A stretch of 64,000 nt of DNA from Undaria pinnatifida (GCA_012845835.1 JABAKD010000029.1:11618524-11682523), one strand, 5' to 3'. Shown: positions 11,341 to 24,310, numbered from the stretch's first letter. Notes: generated by a model not told the origin, from the sequence alone. Numbers and translations: made by a program.

Positions 11341-13032
11341 CATACGTTTTTACGGGTCAGGTCAAACCTCGCGGGTCGGGTCGGGTCAGTCGCGGGTCGG
11401 GTCGGGTCAGCTGACCCGACCCGACCCGCGAGAATTTCGAGACGTCTCGACCCGAACCAACCCGATCCGCGAGAATTTCCAGACATCTTGATCCGACCCG
11501 ACCCCACCCGCGAGATTTAAAAACCTCTTGACCCGACCCGACTCGATCCGTGAGATTTTGAAAACCTCCTGGGCCGACCCGACCCGACCCGCGAGCTTTT
11601 GAAAGAAAGCCTGTTGACCCGACCCGAGCCGACCCGCCACACTCCCAGTGACCCGTGAGGTGCGGGCTTCATGCGGGTACGGTCGATTGGACCCATGATA
11701 TATTTCACGGGTCGAAGTCGAAAAATCACGGGTCAAACATGTCTGGATACGTACCTTGGTCAGTTGGTTAGTCCTTGGTCCCTCGTACTTTTCCCGGGAT
11801 TTTGTGCTCTCTGCTTTTTTTACCGGCATTGCTTGCAGCATTATTATGTAGAGTGCGCGCGAAAAATGATAAAAGAGATCGCAACACAAGCCGACGAGCG
11901 ACCCGACGAGCCAGCTAGTTATCTATGCAGTCTCCGGCCCCGGCAAGCAGCCTAGTTGGGCCGCCTCCGGCAGCGAGCCCACAACTGGAGCGGTGGATCT
12001 GTCAGCAGGGGCTGCGATCCGCGAGGATGCGTTGTCTGCTGCTGGTGCTTGCTGCTGCCAGATTGCTGCTGCTGCTGTGCTGCTGCTGCTGCTGTGCTGC
12101 TGCTGCTGCTTGCTGCTGCTTCGACGACGACTGCTCTTGCTTTTTCAAGTTTGGTCACATTTCGAACTGGTATGATAATTCTCGAGCTACGCAGCTACAG
12201 TATCTATTTACTATATGCAGTCTCTGGCCCCGGCAAGCAGCCTAGCTGAGCTACCTAAGACAACAACCCCACAGCTGGGGCGGTGGATCTGTCAGCAGGG
12301 GCTGCGATCCGCTAGGATCCGGGGCTGCTGCTGCTGCTTGCTGCTGCTGCTTCGACCACGACTGCCCTTGCCTTTTTACGTTCGGTCACATTTCGTGCTG
12401 GTAGTATGATAAAATATATGATACCTGCTATGGATTCATCCGGCACGGGATTCGCGTCACACTGTATATCTTGGTACGAGTAGCTACTGCCTGGTGATTG
12501 TTCTACACGCTGTGATGACATATGATCGGAGATCGGCACGAGAGAGGCAGGAAGCGGTAAGTTTCGTATTACCTACGGATCCGCGCCTGCATGGCAACGG
12601 CCCTCAGCTGTAAGTTGAGAAAGGCGGATCCGCGGGCCAGATCCGCGGGTTTGACCCGCGGGTCAGCCGAAGGCGACTCGCGGGTCATGACGGCTTGACC
12701 CGCGAGTGACCCGTATCTCGCGGGTCATGACCCGACCCGACCCGTGAGATTTTGAAGAGCGCTTGACCCGACCTGACCCTCCCCACGAGATTTTGAAACC
12801 TCTTGACCTGACCCGACCCGACCCGACCCGACCCGACCCGACCCGACCCGACCCGACCCGACCCGACCCGACCCGACCCGACCCGACCCGCGAGATTTTG
12901 AAACTTCATGAGCCGACCCGACCCGACCCGTGAGATTTTGAAACGTAATGACCCGACCCGACCCGACCCGCGATATTTTGAAACCCCCTTTACCCGGCCC
13001 GCGGGTCGGGTCATGACCCGTGAAAAGCCCTG
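11341..13032 (+). mobile_element. hAT-like element with mirrored GGGTC/ACCCG arrays, copy B
   Basis: Same layout as copy A and collinear over its whole length. The left end 11341-11358 is a diverged CA....TTTT.ACGGGTC; the right end GACCCGTGAAAAGCCCTG (13015-13032) is the better preserved. The left-arm flip palindrome GTCAGCTGAC is at 11406-11415. The right arm includes an unbroken ACCCG run of about 18 units near 12800-12890. Shared interior blocks are near 11763-11801, 11925 and 12215, plus a CTG-rich stretch at 12060-12120. No transposase frame and no clear target duplication. Confidence 0.75.
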
Positions 13033-13690
13033 GTTATTTGTACTCTAGGTGGCGAACTTTGGCCAAGATCCAACATATCTGTTTCTTGCTGTAATTTCTA
13101 CTATACTGCCCTAGCATATATGAATGGCGGATGATTTGTGGGTGGATGGCTTTGTCCGGGTTGTCGGTACTTGTCGTTCAATACGCGGGTAAGTTTCCTC
13201 TGCTCGAGGGTGGTCCTACTATTTCGTTCTTGTTTTTTGCTTTTCTCCACTATAATGACGGGTTTTGGCATACTACGAGAATATGAAGACAGCCAGTAGT
13301 GATCTAATATGCTAGTATTTTATGAAACTATTAATTACAGCATTCGAGAATAAAAGTTGGCTACCCCCACCCTGAAGAAAAAAAAGAAGAAAAAACAGAA
13401 CGACTCTATAGGACTCGAAACCACGTTTTCAAATTGACAACCTGTCACCCCAAAAAAATTAGTACAACAGAAGCTCCGCAGTGGTTCGTGACTTCACGTC
13501 AACTGGACTCGATCGACTTTCCCACCCGCCCGCCCTGTCGCTCAAGAGAGGAAGGGAATCAGGTTGCAACAAGTAATGACGATTTTCGGTCGTGAAAGGT
13601 ACTATGCCCTGCAGGGGAACGAGCGGGGCATAAGCTGTTTCGGGTTAGCCTGATACTTGAAGTTTTTTCGTAGTGTTTTTTTTCGTATTA
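13033..13690. other. Region without a recognised feature
   Basis: Mostly A/T-rich spacer with one purine run (13371-13396) that reads as a polypyrimidine tract plus CAG on the minus strand. The exon it would open closes after about 16 codons. Nothing is supported as coding. Confidence 0.4.
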
Positions 13691-15450
13691 ATAGGGGAGT
13701 ACAAGGGCTCCGCTCCGCGAGCGGCTGACGCCGCCCGCTGCGCTCGCGCAAGGAAGAACGCAACTAAAACATGTAAAGGGGGCAGAGAAAAGAGGCCCAT
13801 GATTTGGTGCCAACAGCGATTTGATAATGGCAAGAGCTGCTTGTGCAGAGCAAATTGCCCTGTGCTGTGCTGTGTGCTTGTTGGCGCTGTCACGTTCTGA
13901 TCGGCAATACGGGTGTAGTTTGCGTGGGGGGGGAAACAGGGCGGCCGTGAGAGATCAAACATGTGAAGAAAAAGGAAAAAGAAAAGTAGTACCCAAGAAC
14001 ACGTATTATACCCGGTACTGCTCTATCTATGTTCAAAAGAAAGCACAGCGCAGCACGACACAGTACCGCAGCGTAGGGCACGGTACCGCACCGCACGGGC
14101 TCCGCACGGCGCCTACTCTGCGCTGCTGGGCTATATATAGCTGGACTGGTCTGAGCTGGGCGTGCATTGTGATCCAACACCCTATTTTCTGGTATGTACA
14201 AACCTGGTGTAGTAGTACCGGTACGTACATAGTACGTGGTATTTTATACAAGGGCTCCGCGCCGCGGGCAGCTGACGCCGCCCGCTGCGCTCGCGCAAGG
14301 AAGATTTCAACTAAATATGAAGGGGGCAGAAAGAGGAGGCCCATGAATTAGTGCAACTAGTGATTTGATAATGCCAAGAGGGTAATTGTGCGGAGCTGAT
14401 TGCCCTGACTGTGCTGTGCTGTATGTTGGCGATGTCACGTTTTGATCGGCAGTACAGTAGTACGGGTGTAATTGGCGAAGAAAAAAACGCGAAGACGACC
14501 GAGATGGAGGACAAAATCAACGACGAAAGCAAAAAGACCAGTACGCACACGCACTACCGGTGCCTGGAACCTGGTACTTCGCCTAATACCTGCTGCCTGG
14601 TGGTACTCTGTATGTTCGAAAGAAAGCACAGGGCTCTATCCCTCGGGCGGCTGATGCCGCCCGCTACGCTCGCGCAAGGAAGAATGCACCTGAAACATGT
14701 AAAGGGGGCAGGAAAAAGAGGCCCGTGATTATTTGGTGCAAACAGCGAAGTGATATTGCCAAGAGGTGCTTGTGCAGAGCTAATCGCCGTGCGCTGTGCT
14801 GGGTGCTTGTTGATGTCACGTTCTGAACGGCAGCACGTGTGATATTTGCGGGGGTGGGGGGGGGCATGAGAACCGAGAGAGGGCAATCAACTGAAGAAAG
14901 CAAAAAGACGAGAACACAACACGTACAAAACAATGGTACCTGGTACCTGCATCATACCTGGTACTACTGCTGTATATTCAAAAGAACGCACAGCGCCGCA
15001 CGACACAACACCGCAAAACGAAGGGTAAGGCACGGCACCGCACTATGCCGCGCTGCACTGCTGGGCTATATATAGCCGGGCTGACCTGAGCTGGGGGTGC
15101 ATTGTTTGCGATCCAACAACGTAGTATGTACAAAGTTATTAATAGTACCGGTAGTGGTATGATACTTCGAATGAATGTTCCTGGCATGTACGAACTAGTA
15201 AAAGTACCGCAAACCACGCAGTATGGCGAAGCACGGCAAAGCGCGGCACCGCACGGCGCTGCGCTCTGCTGAGCTAGCGCTGCGGTGCGCTGCTGAGCTG
15301 AGCTGCAGGACACGGCAGGGCATCGCAAGGCACGGCACTGCACGGCGCTGCGCTGCTGAGCTGTAGCACTGCGGTGGGGTGCTGAGCGGAGCTGAGATGA
15401 TGACCCAAACTGAGATCTCAGCTTATATGGTGAAAGTTCGTGCACGTACA
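13691..15450. repeat. Field of interleaved short tandem and dispersed repeats
   Basis: A unit beginning ACAAGGGCTCCGC and continuing through GCGCTCGCGCAAGGAAGA recurs at about 13701, 14247 and 14627. Each copy carries a GC-rich inverted repeat (GCGAGCG...CGCTCGC in the first). A second unit, with GCACAGCGC... and the segment CTGGGCTATATATAGC, occurs at about 14030-14200 and 14970-15140. From 15225 to 15400 follows a degenerate GCACGGC/GCTGAGCTG ladder. No protein is recognisable in any frame. Confidence 0.8.
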
Positions 15451-15453
15451 AAA

Positions 15454-15905
15454 CAAACGGTGGAAATCAAAGAAAAGCTAAAGCTGGACCATTCCGCAAT
15501 GCACAGGCGATAAAATAGCGGCAAATAGCAGGAAGTTCAACTTACCACACAAAAAGGAAGAAAAAATCGCAAAAAAGATCAAAATCGTGTTGGCAGGAAA
15601 AATAAAATTTGAAGGAAGCAGCTGAAAAGTCGAGAAACAACTGGCAAAACGAGCAGAAACAAAAATAATAAGGCGGAGCAACAAATCAAAGAAAAGCTGG
15701 ACCGTCCGACCCCGGAGATGCCAGGGATGCATCAACCGAGCACTTTCAGCAAAAATATCTAAGTAAGTCTAAAAATTTAACAGCGTCCCTAACGGGGTCG
15801 AGGGGGTTTGCGGTTTGCCGCAGCACCTACCTCAAGTTTTTATTATAGTCCGGCACGGAATGTGCCGCCTTCGACAAATCAATAGACTAAAATTGTTGAG
15901 CTGTA
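15454..15905. repeat. Dispersed repeat D, left part, interrupted by the LTR element
   Basis: The segment 15737-15905 (core AACGGGGTCGAGGGGGTTTG, then a GGCACGGAA.GTGCC hairpin) is repeated at about 29567-29745. In that copy the sequence runs on through GAGCTATAAC into AAAAAAAGCAC. Here the same continuation is found only after the LTR element, at 24311. Short AAATCAAAGAAAAGCTGGACC-like blocks at about 15454, 15683 and 24390 belong to the same family. Confidence 0.8.
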
Positions 15906-16380
15906 TAAGGAGTAGTTCTCGAGAACACCGCAGGGAGGTGTGAATCTGCAACGCTGTGTGTACAAGCGTCCCTCTCAAGCAACGGTCGCAGAATGTGGGC
16001 GGTGTTGACGATCACCGGACGAATAGAAGCGCTCGGTAAAGAGACAGAATCTCAGGTTGAGATGGGGACAGAAGGAAGAGTGAAAGGTGTGCGAGGGCGC
16101 GCCTTCGCACTCCTCTCGGATAAAAGCAACGGGCAACGAGCCGAGGAAGCGTCTGGGAAGACGTCTTGAGGTTCCTCGGGATGTTGTACCCTTCCTTGTT
16201 TCTCGGAGCGTTGGCGATAACGACATCGCTCCGAGAGATGATCTTTCCACGAGAACGTGCGTTACATCATCCGCCGGAGGATGAAAAAGAAAAAAAAAAA
16301 GTGCGGAACGTTCCCAAAGGCTCTAGGATTTGTGGTCAGACGCAAGTAGGCAGGTTGGGTTCAGAGCATTGTGACCCGCA
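15906..16380 (-). repeat. 3' LTR of the Ty3/gypsy element
   Basis: 475 bp; matches the right LTR from TAAGG...AGTTCTCGAGAACACCGCAG to GTGACCCGCA. It is longer than the right LTR mainly because of a small insertion at 16262-16300 flanked by GTGCG. Like its partner it contains an inverted repeat around CTCGGAGCG...CGCTCCGAG. Confidence 0.92.
16262..16300 (+). mobile_element. 39-bp hairpin plus A-tail insertion within the LTR
   Basis: Absent from the other LTR. It is bounded by the direct repeat GTGCG (16257-16261 and 16301-16305), contains the hairpin CATCCGCCGGAGGATG and ends in an A-rich tail. The same hairpin followed by a poly-A run occurs at 58994-59032. It looks like the extreme 3' end of a retroposed RNA. 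Confidence 0.6.
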
Positions 16381-17967
16381 TCACCCCCCAGTTTTGATGG
16401 TGTTAGAGCGCTCACTCTACCAAAATTACAGAGCAATGGGAACACAGGCTCTGGTAATCTAACCTTTTAGACAATATTTCGAAGAGTCTCCTCCAAATCT
16501 TCGAAAGTATGTAGTACCCAAAAGGTTTCCGGAAATACTTGTAGTAAACCAGAATATTGTTCAGGATCGAATGACGGAGGAGTAATGATAGTGTGCTTAG
16601 CCGAACACAGCATTGCTGCGGCAGGCAGGACGAGTGACTAGCACGGAAAATATACGCATAGCGTATTGAAAGCGTCGCGCGAAAGACGTTTTGACGGATC
16701 TTGAGTGTGCTACGCAACATTGACGCATCATGGCCAGATGAAATTGATGCGATCGGAAGCACTGACGAACGAAAAATCATGGCGAAAAGCAAAACAGCCA
16801 CATGAGTAGGCCGATGCTAGGTGACATGTATGTAGCCAGAAGTCAGACCGAAGTTTGTTGCCTTTCTGGAGGTTGAATGGAACTACACCTCGCAGAAAAA
16901 TGCACCCTGCAACAAAACATGCGTCTCATACCCAATCACCTGGGCTCTAAAAACATACCGGTGGAAAGAGACTGGGCGTGTGATGCCCGTGGAGCCAGTA
17001 GACAAGATGTAGTGTTTGCTCGTGTATTATGAATTTCCTCTCGACTAAGCTCGAATCTTGTTCGACCCCCGTGTGGCTGGAAGCCACTCCGGAAAAAAAA
17101 TCACGAGTAGGCGACTAATCTTCTGGGTCTCGTCGAGACGAAGTGCCAACAGGCGACGCAAACGATGCAACACAAAGACGACTAATAGGCTATTCCACTC
17201 GGATTTTTGGCGAAGCAAGCTCCATATTGCTAAGAGTACACAAATCGATACTTGTACCGGTTCCGAAGGTCGTGCGAGGACACAAGGGTGCGTAACGACG
17301 CGGGGAGTCAACTGGCGTACGACAGACGCTATTGTACCTCACTAAGCATGCAATCGAAAAAACATACAAGATAAGTGGTCGTGCTTCGGAAACAAGATAA
17401 CCACGAGCGCGCGTGCGTGGTATTTCGCACGGAGGACAAAAGACGAACGAAAATCAAAGGAAGTCATGAATGGCTGCCGCTATAGGAAATACTAAAACAC
17501 ATGGGCGCCGGGCATCGGTCGTTGCAAAACCGAAGCGATCAAATCACCAAAAATTAAAAGTAGAAGACAACGCGCGTATACATACATGCCCTAGGCCACC
17601 TTCGTCGCGATGCCGATCTAGAATAGGTTCGCTTCTTCTTCCCGGGAGGCTCGAAAGCCGAAGGATTTTGTGACAGAATTACAGCACGGTAAGATTCGAT
17701 CATCTCCTTGCATTGAGGGAGAGTGCTGTACGCCATACACCACATTGTGGTGGTTGACCTTCAAGTTTGAGGTGGTATTGGAAACTCTCCGCCGACGCTG
17801 CACCTACCCCCCGCTTATGACCATCGATTGCTTCGATGACATACGGGCGATAGTGACGGTGTGCATTGAGCCATCAAGATCAGGTACGGGTAGGGTGGTT
17901 CCGAGGAACATGTCATCGAGTGCCTCGAAGTCAGGGGCGGGGGATGACTTGGGTTTGACAAATCGTG

Positions 17968-19250
17968 TCATCCGACGTAAGTGGACCGTAACTTCGGCCG
18001 GTTCGTTCGGTTTTGACACACGATAAATATCAGGGGAGAGCTGAGCTCTGACGGTACACGGGCCATGCCAAGGGCTAACGAGCTTGGGGTTTGGTCCGTC
18101 AGTTTCGTGATACGATGCAGTAAAACTTTGTCGCCCATTTTAAAACTGGGGAAGGACAATTTTTTGTTTTCGGCGGCTTGCTTGTCCGCTCGTTCTTGTA
18201 AATTGCGACGGGCTAACTCTTACGCGAGCTGCAAGTTTTCTACTGTGCGACGTGAGTAGTCGAGTTTATTTTGTGGTGCATCAGTAGGAGGAACTCCGAG
18301 AATGAGTTCGCCGGGGAGAGTAGCCGTGCTCCCAAACACAAGATGGTGGGGAGTCTCCTCCAAAGTTTTGGAGTAGGCCGTGTTGTACGTGAGCTGGACA
18401 AACGGTAGCAGTTCCGCCCAATTATCGCACGCCAAGTTGCTGTACATGGCAAGCATATTATGAACGGTGCTGTGGACACGCTCGAGAACAGAGTTCCCTT
18501 GCGGACGATAAGCGGCGGTATGTATTTTCTTGTACCCAAAGACAGAATGCAATTATTTCACGAGTTGGTTTTGAAATTCCTTCCCTTGATCGGAATGCAG
18601 GGTTTCCGGTGGGCCGAATACCGAAAAGACGCGGTCAATAAGATGACGAACCACCACCGCAGCTTCCTTAGACTTGATAGGTATCAGAATGAGGAAACGA
18701 ATGAGGTGATCGATGACAGACAGGATAAATCGATTACCTTCCGACTTAGAGTTGTACTCGACGAGATCCACCGCAACAACTTGAAACGGTCTGGTGACCG
18801 GTCGGTGCCCGGTATGCAGCGTAGGTGATCGGTGAGACGTTTTGCGGCGTTGACAGGGAAGACAGCTTTCAACATGTTCGGCAAAGTCAGAGTGCATCGT
18901 GGGCCACCAATAACGATCCCGACTTTGTCGAAGGTACCTTTAGAGGCTAGGTGACGGCCTGACGAGGAGAGGTCATGGCAAGCGTTGATTACAGGTGTTC
19001 TCAACGATTTCGGCACCACCAGTTGATCACGAAAGGTGTCCCGCCTACGTAGGTGGGCAGGGACGTAAGACCGGCAAAGCAAACCTTCGTGGATAAATAA
19101 TTCACTCATGCTGGACTTTGGTTGCTGGTGTGGGACGCGAGCCTTGGTAGGATTGGCTAGATGGTCAAAGTACTGACGAAATTCTTTCCTCTGATGATCA
19201 AGCAACTTCGCAGCATCGACGACGGGGAAGACAGATACGGCACTAGCAAA
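17968..19250 (-). mobile_element. Integrase region of the Ty3/gypsy element
   Basis: Minus-strand frames show a zinc-binding start, the catalytic core (FQVVAVDLVEY, then DQGKEF, then AYRPQGNSVLERVHST) and a C-terminal GDKVLLH segment typical of gypsy integrases. The region is broken. Its place after RNase H is the standard gypsy order. Confidence 0.9.
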
Positions 19251-20750
19251 CAATTCGCAACCGCTATCGACGGTTATGATCTCGTCTAAATTGCTAGCGG
19301 ACAGTTCGTATTCACGAGGGTTGGGGGGATGAAAAGGCTGATCATCGGGGCCGTTACGACAGATAGCTGCAAGTTGCGGCTCGGATGGAAGTGGTTTTCC
19401 GTCCACCTCGCTGAAAATACGAGACAACGTATCCGGTACAACGTCAAGTTTTCCCGTAACGTGTTTGACGGTGAAATCGTAATTTTGAAGACAAATTGCC
19501 CAACGGGTGAACATATTGGACGTGTCTTGCATGTGGTACAAGTACGTGAGAGCTTGGTAGTTGGTACAACACATAAAGTGTCGACCCCACAGGTACGGAC
19601 GCCAGTGGGTCAGAGCCCATACGACAGCAAGGCATTCTTTCGTCGTAGGGCTATAGTGGCTTTGACCACGAGAACAACGCTTGCTATAGTACGCGACAAT
19701 ATCCAGCTCCTTGCCATCGGTGTTGCCCTTGGACGGTTGGGCTAGGAAAGCAACTACACCTTGCTCGGAAGCGTCGGTGTGAACGACAAAATCTCTCGAA
19801 AAATCGGGAAAGCGGAGGACAGGGGCTTCGGATAAAGCATCTTTGAGTTTCTGGCATGCGGCATATTGTGCCGGATCCCAGGCCTTTTTAAAACTCGTGC
19901 GTATGACGAAGCTCTTTCGAGTCAGTTCTACAAGCGGTGCCGTAAGGTCAGAATAATCTTTGACAAACCGACGGACGAAATTCGCCATACCCAGAACAGA
20001 ACGTAAGTCTCTAATGGATTTTGGCGTAGGCAGGTCGTGAATCGCTTTGATGCGGTCGGTACTGACGGAAACACCTTTCGAGGAAATGACATGACCGAGA
20101 TATTCGACTTCTTTATGCCCAAATTTAATATTGGACGGTTTGAGTGTCAAGCCTGCCACATGCAACGCTGCGAACATTTTCTCGAGAGAGACGAGGTGGC
20201 TTCGAACGTGTGATTGATACAAATCAAATCGTCCATGTACAAAAGGATACCGGAGTCAGGGCCAAGGTGGCCTAGAGCTAAAGACATGACGTGTTGAAAC
20301 AGCCACGGTGCATTCGCTACTTCAACAGGCATGCGCTTAGAACAGTACTTGCCTCTCGGTGTGACGGAGGCGGTGCGGTCGACGTGCCCCTCGGCCACGG
20401 ATAGCAGCCAGAACGCGCTGAGGATGTCGGCGACTGAAATGTAGAGGACGTCTCCGTCGGCATCCAGGCAGGACTCGAGGTTGGGCATGGGCCAGCTCTT
20501 GCGGATGATGAGGCGGTTGAGGGTATGGCCGTAATCAACACAGAAACGGGGGCTGCCGTTGCTCTTCGCGACCATAGTACAAAGGCTACCCCACGAACTT
20601 GGCCGTTCCTCAATTATTCCCCATTCCAACATCCCGTTGACACATTTGGCAATTACGGCAGAGGTGCGGGGGTTAGGACGAAATGGAGGACGATCGACAG
20701 GACGGGTGCCTTCCGGCACGGGGAACGTCGCTTCGGCGATGTACAACGTC
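19251..20750 (-). mobile_element. Reverse transcriptase and RNase H region of the Ty3/gypsy element
   Basis: The minus strand encodes the RT fingers and palm with the catalytic box YMDD (about 20240), the VEYLGHVIS segment, and an RNase H domain opening with VVHTDASEQG and closing with NYDFTVKHVTGKLDVVPDTLSR-like sequence shortened here. These are diagnostic of Ty3/gypsy pol. The region is broken but long stretches remain open. Confidence 0.93.
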
Positions 20751-21199
20751 CTAATTCAGACATTGACAGAGAGGAAACGGGACGATATTTAGCGAATAAG
20801 TCGAGGACAGCATCCTTCTGCTTCTCAGTAGACGTGGAACTGGCGAATGCTTTAGACGGAGGACCTTCAAGGTCAGACCTGGCGCGGCGAACATCATATT
20901 CAATTAATCAGGGGTGACAACAGACGCCGTGTACAAATTGCCAAGATGCAAGCCTGGTAAAAGGCAGACACCATCACCAGATGGGTTGCATATTTGTACG
21001 ACAACAGAGCCATCAGAAGCACTCCACGTAGCTCAAGTACGGGCGACGAGAATGCTCTTGAAAGGTTCAAGTGTTGCGTCGTCGGAAAAATTCTTCCCGG
21101 TTAGTGCGAGGTTCGACAACAACAGTGCAGTCTTCTGGCGGTAGACAATCAGTGTAGGCAACAGCAAGGCTTTCCCATTCCGGTTTGAGGTTGACTCTC

Positions 21200-21931
21200 T
21201 CACACAGAGACAGGAATGGCATCAACATCGTGATGAACAGCGGCCACCGACATGTTTTGAGTGTGGTTCGCCCGGGAAGGATTGTTGCTACTGGACGACG
21301 AGACGGAGTCGCGAATGCGATGAACAGCTGGTATCGTTGAACCAGTAGGCGAAAATGACAAAGTTTGATTTTCCCAATCTAGGCGCGCTCCGAAGTCGGA
21401 CATGACACTATTATCGAGGAGTATAAGATCGGGGCCCAAAGAGGGGATGACCAGCGCAGTCACCGTACGGGTGAACTCGCTGAGGGTTAAAAGAAAATCA
21501 ATAAACTCTACGACATTGATTGGCTCGCCATTTGCAGCGCGGAGCGCAACGGCGGCCGGGGGGACGGGATTAAGAGGAATACCTCGCAGGGTGGGATGAG
21601 ACCGTACCCATGCGAGAGAAACAACCGGCACATCGGTAGCCGTGTCCACCGTGATGTTATACACGGGGACGTCGTCGACAGAGCCAGCGATCCGGACTCG
21701 TCGAGACGAGAAAGACAAAAAAAAGTCGATGGTTTTGTGCGCCAGCCTTGAGCTGTACCACACCTGGTCTGAATTATGTTTTCTTTCGGGGGAACTTTTC
21801 CCTTTCGCATTCCGAGAACGTACACCCAAGCGCGCAGGCGCTGTACATCTACTTGGACGCACACCTTGACTCGCACTCGGGGACGCGGATACAGTAACTG
21901 GGGAATCAGGGACACCATTATCACAACTCAA
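21200..21931 (-). mobile_element. Protease region of the Ty3/gypsy element
   Basis: A minus frame carries a retropepsin-like core with a DTA-type active-site triplet (VDTATDVPVVS) followed by a DLILLDNSVM segment, matching the usual spacing of gypsy proteases. It lies between gag and RT as expected. Confidence 0.75.
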
Positions 21932-22222
21932 GCTTCGCTTGCGCGATGACCGCTAACTCTCAACCTCCTGTACTTCAGCCTGTGGGGGAGGGACGACACG
22001 TAATTCAGACACACTTGCCACACGTAACAGCTTCTTTGCTGTACCGTGAGGACGGGCACGGTACCTAGGCACGACATAACTACGATGACGGACGGGGACA
22101 CGGGGGACGACAAACTCAGAGGCAAAAACGGCTACCGACGACGTGGAGAGTTTCCTCTTCACGTCTTTCTTGGCTACAGAAGACGACCGTACTGTTTCAG
22201 GCGCTACAACAGCAGGGCACCC

Positions 22223-23829
22223 CTAGTTGTCGTCGTCATCGTCGTCGGCAGCGGGGGCCTTCTTGGAGTGCTCACCTCCGCCGTTGCCACCGCCGCCGCC
22301 CTTGTTGCGCTTGCTGGTCGCGCGCGCCCTGCGTGCGTCACGCTCCCCGCGCTGCTGCGTCCAGCACTCCTCGAGCCAGTGGCCCACCTTGCTCTTGCAC
22401 GTCGGGTGCATGCACTTGGGACGCTCCTTGTCAGTCCGGACTCCCCTGGGGGACTTTGTCGCTCTTGGGGGACTTGCCCTTACAGGACTTGCCCTTGGGC
22501 CCGCCCGAGCCAGACCCTCCTGAGCCGGAACCCCTGGAGCTGGAGCCTGCACTGCCGGACGCAGCCCGCAGCGAGATTGCATCGTACTGCTGGGCGATAG
22601 CGGTGCGCTTCGGGACGGTAGTGAACGATGTGGCCGTGAGCATTGGTGCGACCAGTGCTAGAGCCAGTGAGGTTTGCGGCCTCAAGGCGACAGAGCTGAG
22701 CAACAGCTTCAGACATTGTCTTGGGGTGTTGTTCTTAACTAGCAAGAAGTCTGATCCCCGGTACTACACCGTTGCGGAATAGTACGACCGACAGAGCAGC
22801 GTACGGGGAACGCTCCGGGGTTACACGCTGGACGCACGCTTCAAAACGAGTACACTCCGATTGAAAACGGAGGGCATACGATGCAACGGTTTCACCAGGG
22901 TCCATTTTGAACTCGGCGAAACGAAGGGCAGATTCCTGTACGGAGCTAGGGGGCATGATACAGTCGAGCAGTGCAGTTTTTAGCTCCGACCAGTTCTTCG
23001 GCGCAGTGTGCGGACCCGGTGTATCAGTGACTTCTGTGGATACAGCAGAATTGTGCCAATTGAGACTGCCGTCCATTATGTGCTGGTACAACGTGAGAAC
23101 TGGTCCATCACAGATGAGTGATATGTGCTCGAATGCAACCTCGTCGGAGAGTTTGACTAACTCAGCATTAGACACACCAGTAGATATTCCTGCTTTGACG
23201 CGAAAACTGCAGACGAGACGGTACTGCTATATAACGGAAATGGCATCGACGTCAGTGGAGCCGGTAAGACGCGGAACCTGCTTGACGTCCTATGACGTGA
23301 TGACTACACGCTTAGACTTAGGCGACAAAACTTCAGCGAATGTCTGCGCAAGTGACGGGACGGAGGTCTCCTGCTGGTGTACAGAAGCGGTGGGAGACGA
23401 CGACTTAGACTCGGAGCTGGCTAAGCTTACCAGACGGCTCATCAGTTCCATTGTTTGCGGTGACAGCTCCGCAATCTCGCAGGAGTCCAGCTAGGCGATG
23501 TCCTTGCTGACGATGGACTGAAGTAGGTTGACGGTGTAGTCTATGTTGGAAGGACCGGAAAGAAGCGGAGTGATGTTCGTCTGGTGGAAGCCGGAAGCAC
23601 CTACGGCGTTGTCGCCGTCCACGTCCATGGCGCTCGCGGGGGAAGATCCGTCCGCGGTCGCCTCGGCGGCAGCGCCGTCGCTGGTTGCGACAGAACCGTC
23701 GCCATCAGGCTCAGCGGGGTTAGCGGGGTTGTCACCAGCGGCGCCATTGGTGGTGACCACAGTCCCGTCGGCAGGGGGAGCGGGCTGTTGGCCCGGGTTG
23801 TCCACATTTCCTCCGTAATTGTCGGACAT
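22223..23829 (-). mobile_element. gag region of the Ty3/gypsy element
   Basis: Minus frames include an N-terminal Pro/Ala/Asp-rich part, a central capsid-like helical part and a basic, glycine-rich part with one CCHC-type knuckle (CMHPTCKSKVGHWLEEC). It is broken. It lies directly after the right LTR in transcription order. Confidence 0.8.
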
Positions 23830-23883
23830 GGCTGAGATGAACTCGAGAAAGGCTCAATCAAAAGACTGCCGTCTGAACGCCAA

Positions 23884-24310
23884 TAAGGGTTAGTTCTCGA
23901 GAACACCGCAGGGAGGTGTGAATCTCCAATACTGTGTGTACAAGCGTCCCTCTCAGGCAACGGTCGCAGAATGTGGGCGGTGTTGACGATCACCGGACGA
24001 ATAGAAGTGCTCGGTAAAGAGACAGAATTTCAGGTTGAGATGGGGACAGAAGGAAGAATGAAAGGTGTGCGAGGACGCGCCCTCGCACTCCTCTCGGATA
24101 AAAGAAACGGGCAACGAGCCGAGGAAGCGTCTGGGAAGAAGTCTCGAGGTTCCTCGGGATGTTGTACCCTTGTGGCTCGGAGCGTTGGCGATAGCGACAT
24201 CGCTCCGAGAGACGATCTTTCCAGGAGAACCTGCGGAACGTTCCCAAAGGTTCTAGGATTTGTGGTCAGACGCAAGTAGGCAGGTTGGGTTAAGAGCACT
24301 GTGACCCACA
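23884..24310 (-). repeat. 5' LTR of the Ty3/gypsy element
   Basis: 427 bp, starting TGTGGGTCAC on the minus strand. It contains the GGCTCGGAGCG...CGCTCCGAGAG inverted repeat. Its outer edge abuts the TGTA target duplication and then the right half of dispersed repeat D. Confidence 0.92.

Larger units (their letters stand above)
15906..24310 (-). mobile_element. Ty3/gypsy LTR retrotransposon, full structure, coding broken
   Basis: Both LTRs are present, flanked by the 4-bp direct repeat TGTA (15902-15905 and 24311-24314). Transcription runs on the minus strand. After the right LTR comes a primer-binding-type sequence starting TGG; before the left LTR is a purine run (GGGGGG, near 16385-16391 on + as C's). 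Parts in minus order: gag, protease, RT, RNase H, integrase, then about 1.3 kb of non-coding 3' region (16381-17670). The coding region has several breaks, perhaps six to ten, so it is not active. The two LTRs differ at roughly twenty positions by eye, pointing to a moderately old insertion. Confidence 0.95.
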
